DNA from: Paenibacillus sonchi
GTDB taxonomy: Bacteria > Bacillota > Bacilli > Paenibacillales > Paenibacillaceae
Length of the DNA: 64,000 nucleotides
NCBI RefSeq assembly: GCF_016772475.1
Contig: NZ_CP068595.1
Coordinates: forward strand, 3,534,001-3,598,000
Direction: 5' to 3'
Positions 35,565-44,052 of this stretch are shown piece after piece (within the stretch, counting starts at the first letter, position 1; every line of letters begins with the position of its first letter). The notes under the pieces are model-generated. The model made no database searches. It saw only the letters and a program-made list of their open reading frames with translations, and was not told where the DNA came from. Made by a program: the position numbers and the translations under genes.

Positions 35565-36959
35565 ATGGAGGAAGCATACGAGCTTATTATCAGAAATGGG
35601 GATGTTGTGCTGCCCGGAGAAGTGCGCAAGCTGGATGTGGGGGTACAGGACGGCAAAATTGCCGCGCTGGGCCAGGGTCTTCAGGCAGCAGCAGCTACAA
35701 CTGTTATTGATGCAGAAGGGCAGTATGTGCTGCCGGGGATGATTGATATGCATGTCCATTTTAATGAGCCGGCGTTCGGTCACTGGGAAGGCTTCCGCAG
35801 CGGTTCGGCTGCACTGGCGGCAGGAGGCTGCACCTGTTATGCGGATATGCCGCTGAACGGCAATCCGCCTACGGTGAATAGGGCTGCGCTGCAGCTGAAG
35901 GCTGAAGCTGCCTCAGGGAATTCAGCGGTCGATTATATGCTGTGGGGCGGTCTTGTTCCGGGAAATCTGGCAGAGCTTGAAGGACTGGCGGCGGCTGGAG
36001 TGACCGGGTTTAAGGCTTTTATCTCCAATCCCGGCGGCGAAGGGGAAGGGCGTTTCCGTGAGGTGGATGACGGGACGCTGTTTCTGGGGATGCAAAAAAT
36101 CGCCGCGCTCGGCGGTATTCTCGCTCTGCATGCGGAGAGCGAAGACATTACAGCCATGCTGTCAGCGGGGGCTGTCCGCAGCGGGAGGACCGGAGCACGG
36201 GATTTCGCGGCTTCCCGGCCGGCGATGGCGGAGCTTGAGGCAGTATCCCGGGCACTGATCTACAGTGAGCGTACCGGCTGCCGGCTGCATTTTGTACACA
36301 TCAGCACCGCCGCTGCGGTTGAAATGATCCATTCCGCCAAGCGGCGCGGGCTGGATGTGACCGCAGAAACCTGCCCGCATTACCTGGTGCTGAATGAAGA
36401 CAGCATGGAACGGCTCGGGCCGGTAGCCAAATGTGCGCCGCCGCTCCGCAGCACGCAAGAGCAGGAGGAGCTGTGGAAGGTGCTGGCGGAGGGCCGGATT
36501 GATCTGATTGCCTCCGACCATTCGCCTTGTCCGCCGGAGCTTAAGTTTGATCCGGGTTTAACCTTCTTTGAAGCCTGGGGCGGCATTTCCGGGGGGCAGA
36601 GCAGTCTGGAGCTGATGTTCCACGAAGGTGTGCATATGCGCGGTTTGCCGGTCACCCAAGTCTCGGCGCTGCTGTCGGGGCAGCCTGCGCGGCGTTTTGG
36701 ACTGGATCACCGCAAAGGCTCCATTGCTCCGGGGCTGGACGCCGATCTGGTGCTGCTGAACCCCAAAGCCGGTTATACGCTGGCTGCTGGGGATCTGCTC
36801 TACCGGCACAAGCACAGCCCATATACCGGAATGACCTTATCCTGCAAGGTCACAGCGACGGTCTGCCGGGGGAATGTGGTATACACCGCTGAACAAGGAG
36901 TGGTGTCGGCGGATAAAGGAGAGTGGCTGCAGATTTATAGCGGGCAGCAGGCTCCATGA
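35565..36959 (+). CDS. allB: Allantoinase
   Basis: Cyclic amidohydrolase opening allantoin to allantoate, 464 residues. Binuclear metal site residues are visible: DMHVHFNEPAFGHWEGF, the carboxylated Lys in GVTGFKAFIS, His in LALHAES and FVHIS, and the Asp in IASDHSPC. The last with PPELK is typical of allantoinase rather than dihydroorotase or dihydropyrimidinase. ATG 35565 has GGAGGTG eight bases upstream; an alternative ATG at 35544 has AGGAG very close. Four bases overlap the next gene. Confidence 0.93.
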   Translation: MEEAYELIIRNGDVVLPGEVRKLDVGVQDGKIAALGQGLQAAAATTVIDAEGQYVLPGMIDMHVHFNEPAFGHWEGFRSGSAALAAGGCTCYADMPLNGNPPTVNRAALQLKAEAASGNSAVDYMLWGGLVPGNLAELEGLAAAGVTGFKAFISNPGGEGEGRFREVDDGTLFLGMQKIAALGGILALHAESEDITAMLSAGAVRSGRTGARDFAASRPAMAELEAVSRALIYSERTGCRLHFVHISTAAAVEMIHSAKRRGLDVTAETCPHYLVLNEDSMERLGPVAKCAPPLRSTQEQEELWKVLAEGRIDLIASDHSPCPPELKFDPGLTFFEAWGGISGGQSSLELMFHEGVHMRGLPVTQVSALLSGQPARRFGLDHRKGSIAPGLDADLVLLNPKAGYTLAAGDLLYRHKHSPYTGMTLSCKVTATVCRGNVVYTAEQGVVSADKGEWLQIYSGQQAP

Positions 36960-38239
36960 TGAAGCCGGTCATTCAAGCCCCGGCTGCGGCCATGCTGGAG
37001 CTGCTTCAGGAGCTGGCGGCATTCAGCGCCCCGGGGCCGGGGGTTACCCGGCTGCTGTACACGCCGGAGTGGAGCGGGGCACAGCATTTTTTGCAGGAGA
37101 CAATGGCTGGGCTCGGGCTTGAGGTGCATACGGATTCCGTTGGCAACGTCTTTGGACGGTTGAACGGATCACAGCCTTCCGGCAGTGTCATCCTAACCGG
37201 CTCGCATATCGACACTGTTGTGAACGGCGGCAAATATGACGGAGCCTACGGAGTGGCAGCCGCTGTCACTGCGCTGCATTATTTGGCGGAGACGTTTGGA
37301 CCGCCGCTGCGGACGCTGGAGGTGGCTGCGTTCTGCGAGGAGGAGGGAAGCCGCTTCCCGCTGGCCTTCTGGGGCTCGGGCAATGTAACGGGCCTCTATG
37401 ACGGAAAAGCAGCAGATTCCATTGCTGATCCGGAAGGTGTTACACTCATGGAGGCAATGAATGCCTGCGGACTTGGCACCGGGGGCAGCCGGATTGACAG
37501 TGAAGAGTCTCACGGTAGAGGCGCGGATTCCGCCCGGAGAGAAGACATCGGGATGTACGTCGAGCTGCATATCGAGCAGGGCATCCTTCTGGAGCAATCG
37601 GCAGAGCAGATTGGGGTTGTCCAGGCGATTGCCGGCCAGCGGCGCTTCACCGTGAAGGTGGCGGGAACAGCGAATCATGCCGGGACAACGCCGATGGGGC
37701 TGCGCCGGGATGCGCTTGCCGGCACAGCGGAGATGCTGTGTGCGCTGGAGCGGTCCGCTGCGGAAGCGGGAGCTCCGCTCGTAGCAACCGCCGGCAGGCT
37801 GGAGGTCATCCCGGGCACGCCGAATGTGATTCCGGGCGAAGTGCAGTTTACGCTGGATATCCGCCACAGCGAGGCGGCACGGCTGGAGAGCTTCTGCGCT
37901 GCGCTCGCGGCAGCATTCGGAGAAATTGCAGCGCGGCGCGGGCTCGCGCTTGAGCTTGTGCCCACGCTGGCTACCTCCCCGGCGCCGATGAACCAGGCGC
38001 TCTGCGGGGCGCTTGAACAGATCTGCCTGGAGCAGGGGAGAAGCTTCCGCCGCATGGTGAGCGGGGCGGGGCATGATGCCCAGCTGTTTGCCCCGAAGTG
38101 CCCGGCGGCTATGATTTTTGTACCCAGCCGGGCGGGCATCAGTCATTCGCCGGAGGAATATTCTTCGCCGGAAGAGCTGGCGGCCGGGCTTAATGTGCTG
38201 ACGGCGCTATTATATAAGCTTGCCTACGAGGCAAGCTGA
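36956..38239 (+). CDS. allC: Allantoate amidohydrolase / N-carbamoyl amino acid hydrolase
   Basis: M20-family zinc enzyme, 427 residues, that in this context should convert allantoate to ureidoglycine, CO2 and ammonia. Metal ligands are visible in GSHIDTV, DGAYGVAAAV, CEEEGSRFP, ELHIEQG and the C-terminal SGAGHDAQ; the lid domain has GTANHAGTTPMGLRRDAL. The sequence alone cannot separate allantoate amidohydrolase from carbamoylases; its place between allantoinase and a ureidoglycine aminotransferase decides for the former. Start overlaps the allB stop. Confidence 0.88.
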   Translation: MMKPVIQAPAAAMLELLQELAAFSAPGPGVTRLLYTPEWSGAQHFLQETMAGLGLEVHTDSVGNVFGRLNGSQPSGSVILTGSHIDTVVNGGKYDGAYGVAAAVTALHYLAETFGPPLRTLEVAAFCEEEGSRFPLAFWGSGNVTGLYDGKAADSIADPEGVTLMEAMNACGLGTGGSRIDSEESHGRGADSARREDIGMYVELHIEQGILLEQSAEQIGVVQAIAGQRRFTVKVAGTANHAGTTPMGLRRDALAGTAEMLCALERSAAEAGAPLVATAGRLEVIPGTPNVIPGEVQFTLDIRHSEAARLESFCAALAAAFGEIAARRGLALELVPTLATSPAPMNQALCGALEQICLEQGRSFRRMVSGAGHDAQLFAPKCPAAMIFVPSRAGISHSPEEYSSPEELAAGLNVLTALLYKLAYEAS

Positions 38240-38261
38240 ATCTATAGAGGGAGAGATGATC

Positions 38262-39485
38262 ATGAAGCGGTACGAAGATTTGTCGCCGGCCCTGCGGTGC
38301 ATTATGACTCCAGGGCCGGTGGAGGTCGATCCGCGTGTGCTGCGGGCGATGTCTTTTCCGGTACTCGGCCAGTTCGATCCCGAATTTACGGATATTATGA
38401 ATGAGACGATGGGAATGCTGCGTGAGCTGTTTGCAACGGGGAATCAATGGGCTTTTCCCGTGGACGGCACCTCCCGCTCGGGTATCGAGGCCGTTATGGT
38501 CAGCCTGATCGCGCCCGGTGACCGGGTGCTGATTCCGATTTTTGGCCGGTTCGGGCATCTGCTGCATGAGATCGCCGAACGCTGCGGGGCCGAGGTGTTC
38601 ACTATTGAGACCGCCTGGGGCAGTGTATTCGCCCCGGAGGAAGTCATTGCTGCGATACGGAGCTTTAGCCCCGATGTGGTGGCGATGGTTCATGGCGAGA
38701 CCTCAACAGGCCGGGTGCAGCCGCTGGCAGAAATCGGTCGGGCGTGCCGCGGGCACGATGCGCTGCTGATCGTCGATGCTGTGGCAACCATCGGCGGTGT
38801 GCCGGTGGAAACGGATGCCTGGATGCTGGATGCCGTTATCGGCGGCACGCAGAAATGCCTGTCCGTCCCGTCAGGCATGGCGCCGGTCACCTACAACGAA
38901 CGCGCCGAAGCCAAGCTGATGAAGCGTAAGCAGGTAGAGCGCGGACTGCGCACTGGCGGCGCTGCGCGCAGCGAACTGCCTGTGGTGGGCAGCAATTATT
39001 TTGATCTGGGCATGCTGCAGGATTACTGGAGTGAACAGCGGCTGAATCACCATACAGAGATGACGTCCATGCTCTACGCGCTGCGGGAAGGCCTGCGGCT
39101 TGTGCTGGAGGAAGGGCTGGAGGAACGGCATGCCCGGCATGTTCTGCACGAACGGGCGCTGGCCGCCGGACTTGCGGCAATGGGGCTGAAGCTGTATGGT
39201 GACCCGGAGAGCAAGCTGACGGTCGTGACCTGTGTGCTTATTCCGGAAGGCGTGGACGGCGAGTCGGTCCGGGCCATGCTGCTTGAGCGCTTCGGCATTG
39301 AAATCGCCAGCTCGTTTGGCCCGCTCAAGGGTCTGATCTGGCGGATCGGCACGATGGGCTTCAGCTGCCGGGAGAACAATGTGCTTCGTCTGCTGGGAGC
39401 GCTGGAGGCCGTGCTGCTGCGGCACGGTTATGCTGTTCCGTGCGGGCTTGGCGTACAGGCGGCGCTTGATGTATATGAGGCTTAA
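38262..39485 (+). CDS. pucG: PucG-type (S)-ureidoglycine-glyoxylate aminotransferase
   Basis: Class V PLP aminotransferase, 407 residues. It starts with MTPGPVEVDPRVLRAMSFPVLGQFDPEF, typical of the alanine/serine-glyoxylate group, has the PLP-binding Asp-Ala-Val region LLIVDAVATIGG and the Schiff-base Lys in GGTQKCLSVPSGMAP. In B. subtilis PucG transfers the amino group of ureidoglycine to glyoxylate, giving glycine and oxalurate. The gene order after allC supports that role. GAGGGAGAG lies six bases before ATG 38262. Confidence 0.88.
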   Translation: MKRYEDLSPALRCIMTPGPVEVDPRVLRAMSFPVLGQFDPEFTDIMNETMGMLRELFATGNQWAFPVDGTSRSGIEAVMVSLIAPGDRVLIPIFGRFGHLLHEIAERCGAEVFTIETAWGSVFAPEEVIAAIRSFSPDVVAMVHGETSTGRVQPLAEIGRACRGHDALLIVDAVATIGGVPVETDAWMLDAVIGGTQKCLSVPSGMAPVTYNERAEAKLMKRKQVERGLRTGGAARSELPVVGSNYFDLGMLQDYWSEQRLNHHTEMTSMLYALREGLRLVLEEGLEERHARHVLHERALAAGLAAMGLKLYGDPESKLTVVTCVLIPEGVDGESVRAMLLERFGIEIASSFGPLKGLIWRIGTMGFSCRENNVLRLLGALEAVLLRHGYAVPCGLGVQAALDVYEA

Positions 39486-39570
39486 GCCGGGATAAAACAC
39501 CCCGCTAGTATGCCTGTACAACCCGCCGCGGGCTGTCCCGGGGCGGCAGTAAATAGATGTTGAATTCAGA

Positions 39571-39611
39571 AACGGCTGCTGGTCCCGGAGGGGAACAGTG
39601 AGGCCGTTTTT
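39571..39611 (+). terminator. Terminator after the ureide genes
   Basis: AACGGC pairs with GCCGTT with further CTG/CAG and CCC/GGG pairs inside, followed by TTTTT. It separates pucG from the adenine deaminase gene. Confidence 0.75.
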
Positions 39612-39667
39612 GCTGAATATATAGAAGTGGATGTATATTGGATAGTGAATCTAAAGGAGTGAGAGAC

Positions 39668-41473
39668 ATGTCATTTACAAGAAAACCGCTCGCGGACTGT
39701 GTGCCGGAGCTTGTAGCCACCGCCCGTGGCGATTTGCCCGCCACTCTGGTCATTACCGGGGGCAAGCTGGTCAATGTCTGTTCTGGTGAAATTCTGGAGG
39801 GGATGTCCGTTGCGGTACAAGGTGGACGTATCGCCTATGTTGGCAAAGATGTCTCGCACATGATCGGCGAAGGCACCCGGGTCATCGAAGCAGCCGGGAG
39901 ATACATCGCTCCGGGACTGCTGGACGGACACTGCCATATTGAGAGCACGCAGCTCACCGTAACCGAATTTGCCCGGGCGGTGCTTCCGCTTGGGACAACG
40001 GGCGGATTCTTCGACGCGCATGAGATTGCCAACGTGTTCGGACTGAAGGGCATCCGGCTGATGCTGGAGGAGATGCGCGGAACACCGCTGGCTGCTTATA
40101 TGCAGGTTGCCTCCTGTGTGCCTTCTGCGGGTCCGGAATTTGAAACAACCGGCGCTTCCATTGGGCCGGAGGAGGTAGCGGAGGCGTACACCTGGGGCGA
40201 GGATGTGATCGCGCTGGGCGAAGTGATGAACTTCCCCGGTGTCGTCTACGGAGACAGTAAAATGCTCGGGGAAATTCAGGCAACCCTGCGTGCCGGCCGG
40301 GTGGTGGATGGGCATTTCACCTGGCCGGCGAATGACTGGAGACTGCCTGTGTACGCCGCCGCTGGCGTGACCGGCGATCATGAGTGTGTCACAGCTGAGG
40401 ATGTGATCGAGCGCGTCCGTCTGGGCATGTATGCCCAAATGCGCCGCGGCTCCGCCTGGCATGATGTGGCGAAGACGATCACCGCGCACACGGAGCATGG
40501 ACTGGACCCGCGCCGGATGCTGCTCGTGACCGATGACCGCAGTTCGGAATCGCTGCGCGATGAGGGACACATGGATTTTGTGGTGCGCCATGCCATCTCG
40601 CAAGGGGTGAAGCCGGTTACCGCTTTTCAGATGGCGACGATCAACACGGCCGAGCGCTTTGGCGTTGCCCGTGATATCGGCTCGATTACTCCCGGCTCCT
40701 GTGCCGATATCATTTTACTGGATGGAAATCTGGCGGATGTGCATGTGGTGATGACCATTGCGGCAGGTGTTGTAGTTGCTGAAAATGGCATCATGACCGC
40801 TTCGCTTGCACCATATGCCTATCCCGGGGAGGTGCTGGCTTCGGTGCATTTGCCGCAGCAGCCTGTGGCGGAGGATTTTGTGATCCGTGCGCCGATTGAA
40901 TCAGGCAGCCTCTTAACCCGGGTCATCCGGGTCATCGAGAACCATGTGGAGACAGAGGAGCTGATCCTGGACCTGCCGGTCGCAGAAGGCAGACTGCAAG
41001 TCGGGAATGGCCTGTGTAAAATAGCTGTCCTGGAGCGCCACAAAGGGACCGGCAACAAGTCGGTTGGTGTTGTAGCGGGAATCGGCTTCCATGAGCCTGC
41101 GGCTATCGCCATGACCGTTGCCCATGACAGCCACAATGTGCTGGTGATTGGCAATGATGACGGGCTGATGGCACAAGCGGCGGGGGCGGTTGCTGAAGCT
41201 CAGGGCGGTGTGGCTGTAATTACAGAAACCGGAACCACGCTTTTTCCGCTGGCTATTGCCGGACTGATGTCTGTAGAGCCCTTCGAAATGGCAGCAGCTA
41301 AGTCTGCGGCGGTCAGCAAAGCGCTGTATGATTCGGGCTGCACGCTGAATTATGCCTTTATGACCTTGTCCCTGCTTGCGCTGGCTGTGATCCCGACATT
41401 GCGTATTTCCGATAAAGGCCTGGTCCGCATTTCACCGGAAGAGGGGATTGAACTCGTATCCTTGTTTGTCTAA
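39668..41473 (+). CDS. ade: Adenine deaminase
   Basis: Metal-dependent amidohydrolase converting adenine to hypoxanthine plus ammonia, 601 residues. The active site strands include APGLLDGHCHIEST (HxH motif), FFDAHEIANV, VDGHFTWPAND, VTDDRSSESLRDEGHMDFVVRHAI and a C-terminal domain of the adenine deaminase type (GSLLTRVIRVIENH, KSVGVVAGIG). ATG 39668 has AAAGGAGTGAG upstream. A terminator separates it from pucG, so it may be transcribed on its own as well as by read-through. It adds the first purine interconversion step to the cluster. Confidence 0.95.
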   Translation: MSFTRKPLADCVPELVATARGDLPATLVITGGKLVNVCSGEILEGMSVAVQGGRIAYVGKDVSHMIGEGTRVIEAAGRYIAPGLLDGHCHIESTQLTVTEFARAVLPLGTTGGFFDAHEIANVFGLKGIRLMLEEMRGTPLAAYMQVASCVPSAGPEFETTGASIGPEEVAEAYTWGEDVIALGEVMNFPGVVYGDSKMLGEIQATLRAGRVVDGHFTWPANDWRLPVYAAAGVTGDHECVTAEDVIERVRLGMYAQMRRGSAWHDVAKTITAHTEHGLDPRRMLLVTDDRSSESLRDEGHMDFVVRHAISQGVKPVTAFQMATINTAERFGVARDIGSITPGSCADIILLDGNLADVHVVMTIAAGVVVAENGIMTASLAPYAYPGEVLASVHLPQQPVAEDFVIRAPIESGSLLTRVIRVIENHVETEELILDLPVAEGRLQVGNGLCKIAVLERHKGTGNKSVGVVAGIGFHEPAAIAMTVAHDSHNVLVIGNDDGLMAQAAGAVAEAQGGVAVITETGTTLFPLAIAGLMSVEPFEMAAAKSAAVSKALYDSGCTLNYAFMTLSLLALAVIPTLRISDKGLVRISPEEGIELVSLFV

Positions 41474-41496
41474 TCTTGAATAGCCGGTCCTAGGCG

Positions 41497-41542
41497 ATGG
41501 GGTGTCTGCAGTCATCATTTTGACTGGGACACCCCATTTTTG
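41497..41542 (+). terminator. Terminator of the adenine deaminase gene
   Basis: ATGGGGTGTC and GACACCCCAT form a perfect 10-bp stem followed by TTTTT. Confidence 0.9.
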
Positions 41543-41802
41543 TGTAGGAATAATAGCTTAACAGGGCCTGTCGGCTTGGTCTTTTCAGACTCTTTTGGCA
41601 GTCAAATGTAACGGATTTGTAAACAAACCTTATAAATTAACCAATTCATCACAATAAGAAACATATTTTTATAAATTTTTTATAAAAACATTAACATTCT
41701 GCCGAAAATAGACGATAATATTTTTAAATTAATTAAAATTATTGCATATTGTGAAGATAACAAGGTACGGAAAGACCAAATATGTGGAACGGGGTGTATG
41801 AA
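41543..41802. other. AT-rich intergenic region
   Basis: No gene. The last 170 bases are very AT-rich and probably hold the promoter of the next gene, but I see no element pair with good spacing. Confidence 0.35.
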
Positions 41803-42255
41803 ATGATGAGATTAGATACGCAGGACATCGTGAATATCACCAGAAAGCAAATTGCTGCGATTTTTAAAATAGAGCCGGTTGAACTGAGATTCGTCAATGA
41901 TTTTCAAGGGGAGCAGTATCTGCTCACGAATGATAAGCTGCATCTCAGCAACCAGCACTACTGGGCCAAAGTCATGGATTGTGTTTTTGACAGCCATACC
42001 CGGCCGGTTCTGATGTGCGAGGTGCTGTACTTCCTGAGGAGCGAATTTTTGGAAAGTGATATCAAGCTCCGCTTCTCTTATGATTTTGCAGAAGGCGCCA
42101 ATGGTGCGGCGACGGCTTGGGCCGAGGTCAGCTTCAATGACTCGCCGGAACTGCAGCCGGAGGAAATTGCCGAATTAATCGATTTTGCACTGTCGCTGCA
42201 GGATAAGCAATGGTTCGAGGAATTAACCGCCAAATACAAGCAATTGACCGTATGA
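41803..42255 (+). CDS. Acidic hypothetical protein with IDEAL-like C-terminus
   Basis: A 150-residue acidic protein without membrane segments. The C-terminus (AELIDFALSLQDKQWFEELTA) resembles the IDEAL domain of YpiB-like Firmicutes proteins. The remainder (RKQIAAIFKIEPVELRFVNDFQGEQYLLTN...) is unknown to me. The start is taken at the first of two adjacent ATG codons, after GGGGTG; an upstream ATG at 41782 is also in frame. It has its own terminator. Confidence 0.65.
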   Translation: MMRLDTQDIVNITRKQIAAIFKIEPVELRFVNDFQGEQYLLTNDKLHLSNQHYWAKVMDCVFDSHTRPVLMCEVLYFLRSEFLESDIKLRFSYDFAEGANGAATAWAEVSFNDSPELQPEEIAELIDFALSLQDKQWFEELTAKYKQLTV

Positions 42256-42295
42256 GAATACCGATCATTCATAGCTTCCTTTCGGAATCAGGTTG

Positions 42296-42347
42296 ACAAG
42301 CCGCTTCTCCCGCATGACTATATGCGGACGGGCGGCTTGTTTTTTTG
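42296..42347 (+). terminator. Terminator of the IDEAL-like gene
   Basis: ACAAGCCGC pairs with GCGGCTTGT, with CCCGCAT/ATGCGG inside, followed by seven T. Confidence 0.88.
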
Positions 42348-42378
42348 AATTATAGGGGGATTTATATGCTCGGTGTCT

Positions 42379-42479
42379 GAGTGAAATGAGAGGTAGAAAT
42401 ACCTTTGATTCGGCCAGATGTGGGCAATTGAGTGAAATGAGAGGTAGAAGTATCTTTGATTTAGCCAGAAGTGGGCATC
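42379..42479. repeat. Tandem 51-bp repeat, two units
   Basis: GAGTGAAATGAGAGGTAGAA occurs at 42379 and again at 42430, and the rest of each unit is nearly the same. Each unit contains a small hairpin AGGTA-GAAA-TACCT (a G-U pair in the second copy). The 51-bp period is shared with the AAGTGGAAAAAG repeats elsewhere. Confidence 0.8.
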
Positions 42480-42539
42480 GAGCAGGGCCCCTTCTTGGTG
42501 GTGTCGTAATCCAGGGAATACCTTATACACGGAATGCCT

Positions 42540-43555
42540 CTAGATCCAGCCTAGGGCATTCCGTTCTACCAGCTCTGCCAAAAAGCTGAGCCACTCCTCA
42601 TTGTCATTGAGGCATGGTGCAGCAAACAAGTCTTCCGGCTGCCCGCCGCCTGCGGCGAAATGCTCCCGGCCTTCGACAGCCAGCTCATGCAGGGTTTCCA
42701 GACAGTCGGTCGTAAGGCCCGGGAGAATATCATAGGTCTGCGGATCCCGCGTCCGGCGAGCTCCTTCAAGACTTCAGAAGTAGAGGGACCGATCCATTCC
42801 TCCCGTCCGAAGCGGGATTGGAAGGCGGCCTGCCAGCATCCCGTCTCCCAGCCCATAACCTCCGCAAGCAGGCGCGCCGTTTCCAGACACTGCAGCGGGT
42901 AAGGATCTCCGGTATCTGCATATCTGCGGGGAATGCCATGGAAGCTCAGCACATAATAGTCAGGCGGCGTGCTTAAGCGGCTGATCTGCTGCATAAGATG
43001 CTCTTTCATTGCCCAGATATATCCCGGTTCATTATAGTAGGCTTCCATGAAACGCAGTGCGGGTACAAACCGTTTGGTGACCGGCCCGCTGGCGCTGCGC
43101 CGTCCGAGAGCGGCAAAGCTCGCCGCATCATAAACCGAAGCGGTTGTTGTAGAAGAGTATTGCGGAAAAAGCGGAACGACGACCACTCGTGTGGCGCCAG
43201 CCGCTTCCAGCTTGCCCATTGCCTGTTCCATGCTTGGCGCACTATAGGCAAGTCCTAGTTCAACTAGATAACGGCTGCCGAGCAGCCGCTGAAGCCCGGC
43301 ACGCTGGTCCAGTGAATGAAGCAGCAGCGGCGATCCATCCTCTTGCCAGATCTGACTGTACAGCAGTGCGGAGCGGCGCGGCCTGACGCGCAGAATAATT
43401 CCCCTGAGCAGGGGCTGCCAGAAGAATGGCGGATAATCGATAATCCTGCGGTCTGACAAAAACCGGCGCAAATAGGGCCGGACAGCCTTGGCAGTGGGAG
43501 CTTCCGGTGTTCCAATCTGAGCGAGAATCACACCGATAGGAGCGGGGGTCAGCAT
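42540..43555 (-). pseudogene. hemH: Ferrochelatase (hemH), frameshifted near the C-terminus
   Basis: Inserts Fe(II) into a porphyrin in the last or near-last step of haem synthesis. The 329-residue frame opens with IGVILAQIGTPEAPTAKAV, has the substrate His in YVLSFHGIP and the EWIGPSTSEVLKEL region with the conserved Glu. After GIRRPMIFS the reading switches to RALRPTVW..., while the next frame continues PGLTTDCLETLHELAVEGRE to a stop at 42540. One C is missing in the minus-strand run opposite 42721-42723. The visible frame ends at 42566. The catalytic residues precede the lesion, so partial function is possible, or the base is a sequence error. The gene stands alone and is divergent from the flavoprotein gene. 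Confidence 0.85.
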
Positions 43556-43819
43556 GACATAAGACTCCTTTCTATCAACTTGACATCACTCCAAAATATC
43601 ACATCCATTATTAAGAATACAATATAAGGTATCACATGATTATCATAAGGCGGATTAAATGGAAGGAATTGAGAGGAAAAGTGAGTATGTCTTTTAGGTT
43701 AATTGTAAAATAGTGATGTTTCTTATAGGGTATGTGATTTAGTATACAGAGAAGCAAAGGGGGATTTTGGTACATTCAAGCCAGAAATTTGCCGCGGGCA
43801 GACTTGAATCCTTTCTTTT

Positions 43820-43833
43820 GTGAATTAATTCAC
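43820..43833. promoter_or_regulatory. Rex-type operator 1
   Basis: GTGAATTAATTCAC is a perfect palindrome inside TTGTGAATTAATTCACC, matching the Rex consensus TTGTGAANNNNTTCACAA except at the last two bases. Confidence 0.75.
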
Positions 43834-43841
43834 CTTTTTAT

Positions 43842-43855
43842 GTGAAATCTTTCAC
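43842..43855. promoter_or_regulatory. Rex-type operator 2
   Basis: GTGAAATCTTTCAC repeats the GTGAANNNNTTCAC core 22 bp downstream of operator 1, two helical turns away on the same face. A TATAAA at 43869-43874 follows and could be the -10 element of the flavoprotein gene. Confidence 0.72.
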
Positions 43856-43942
43856 CTTTAATGAGGCATATAAAATGGATGGCATCTTTGGATGCACGGA
43901 TGGGTCGCGCAGGATTGGGAGAGGGGGGATGACCTCTAATGT

Positions 43943-43964
43943 CTTATGAAGGAGGCTTCATAAG
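43943..43964 (+). promoter_or_regulatory. Inverted repeat in the flavoprotein leader
   Basis: CTTATGAAG and CTTCATAAG are perfect 9-base arms around GAGG. It would put an AAGGAGG sequence in a hairpin. It lies about 90 bases before the start codon, so a role is uncertain. Confidence 0.4.
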
Positions 43965-44052
43965 AACAGAAGAGAGCCGAAGAGAGATGACTATGAAGGA
44001 GCTTGGATGTGAAAGGCTACTACTACTGGGGATATGATAAGGAGAATACTCA

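Noticed and set aside
42379..42479. CRISPR array
   Set aside because: Only two units in direct tandem without spacers; no cas genes. No other array is visible in the window.
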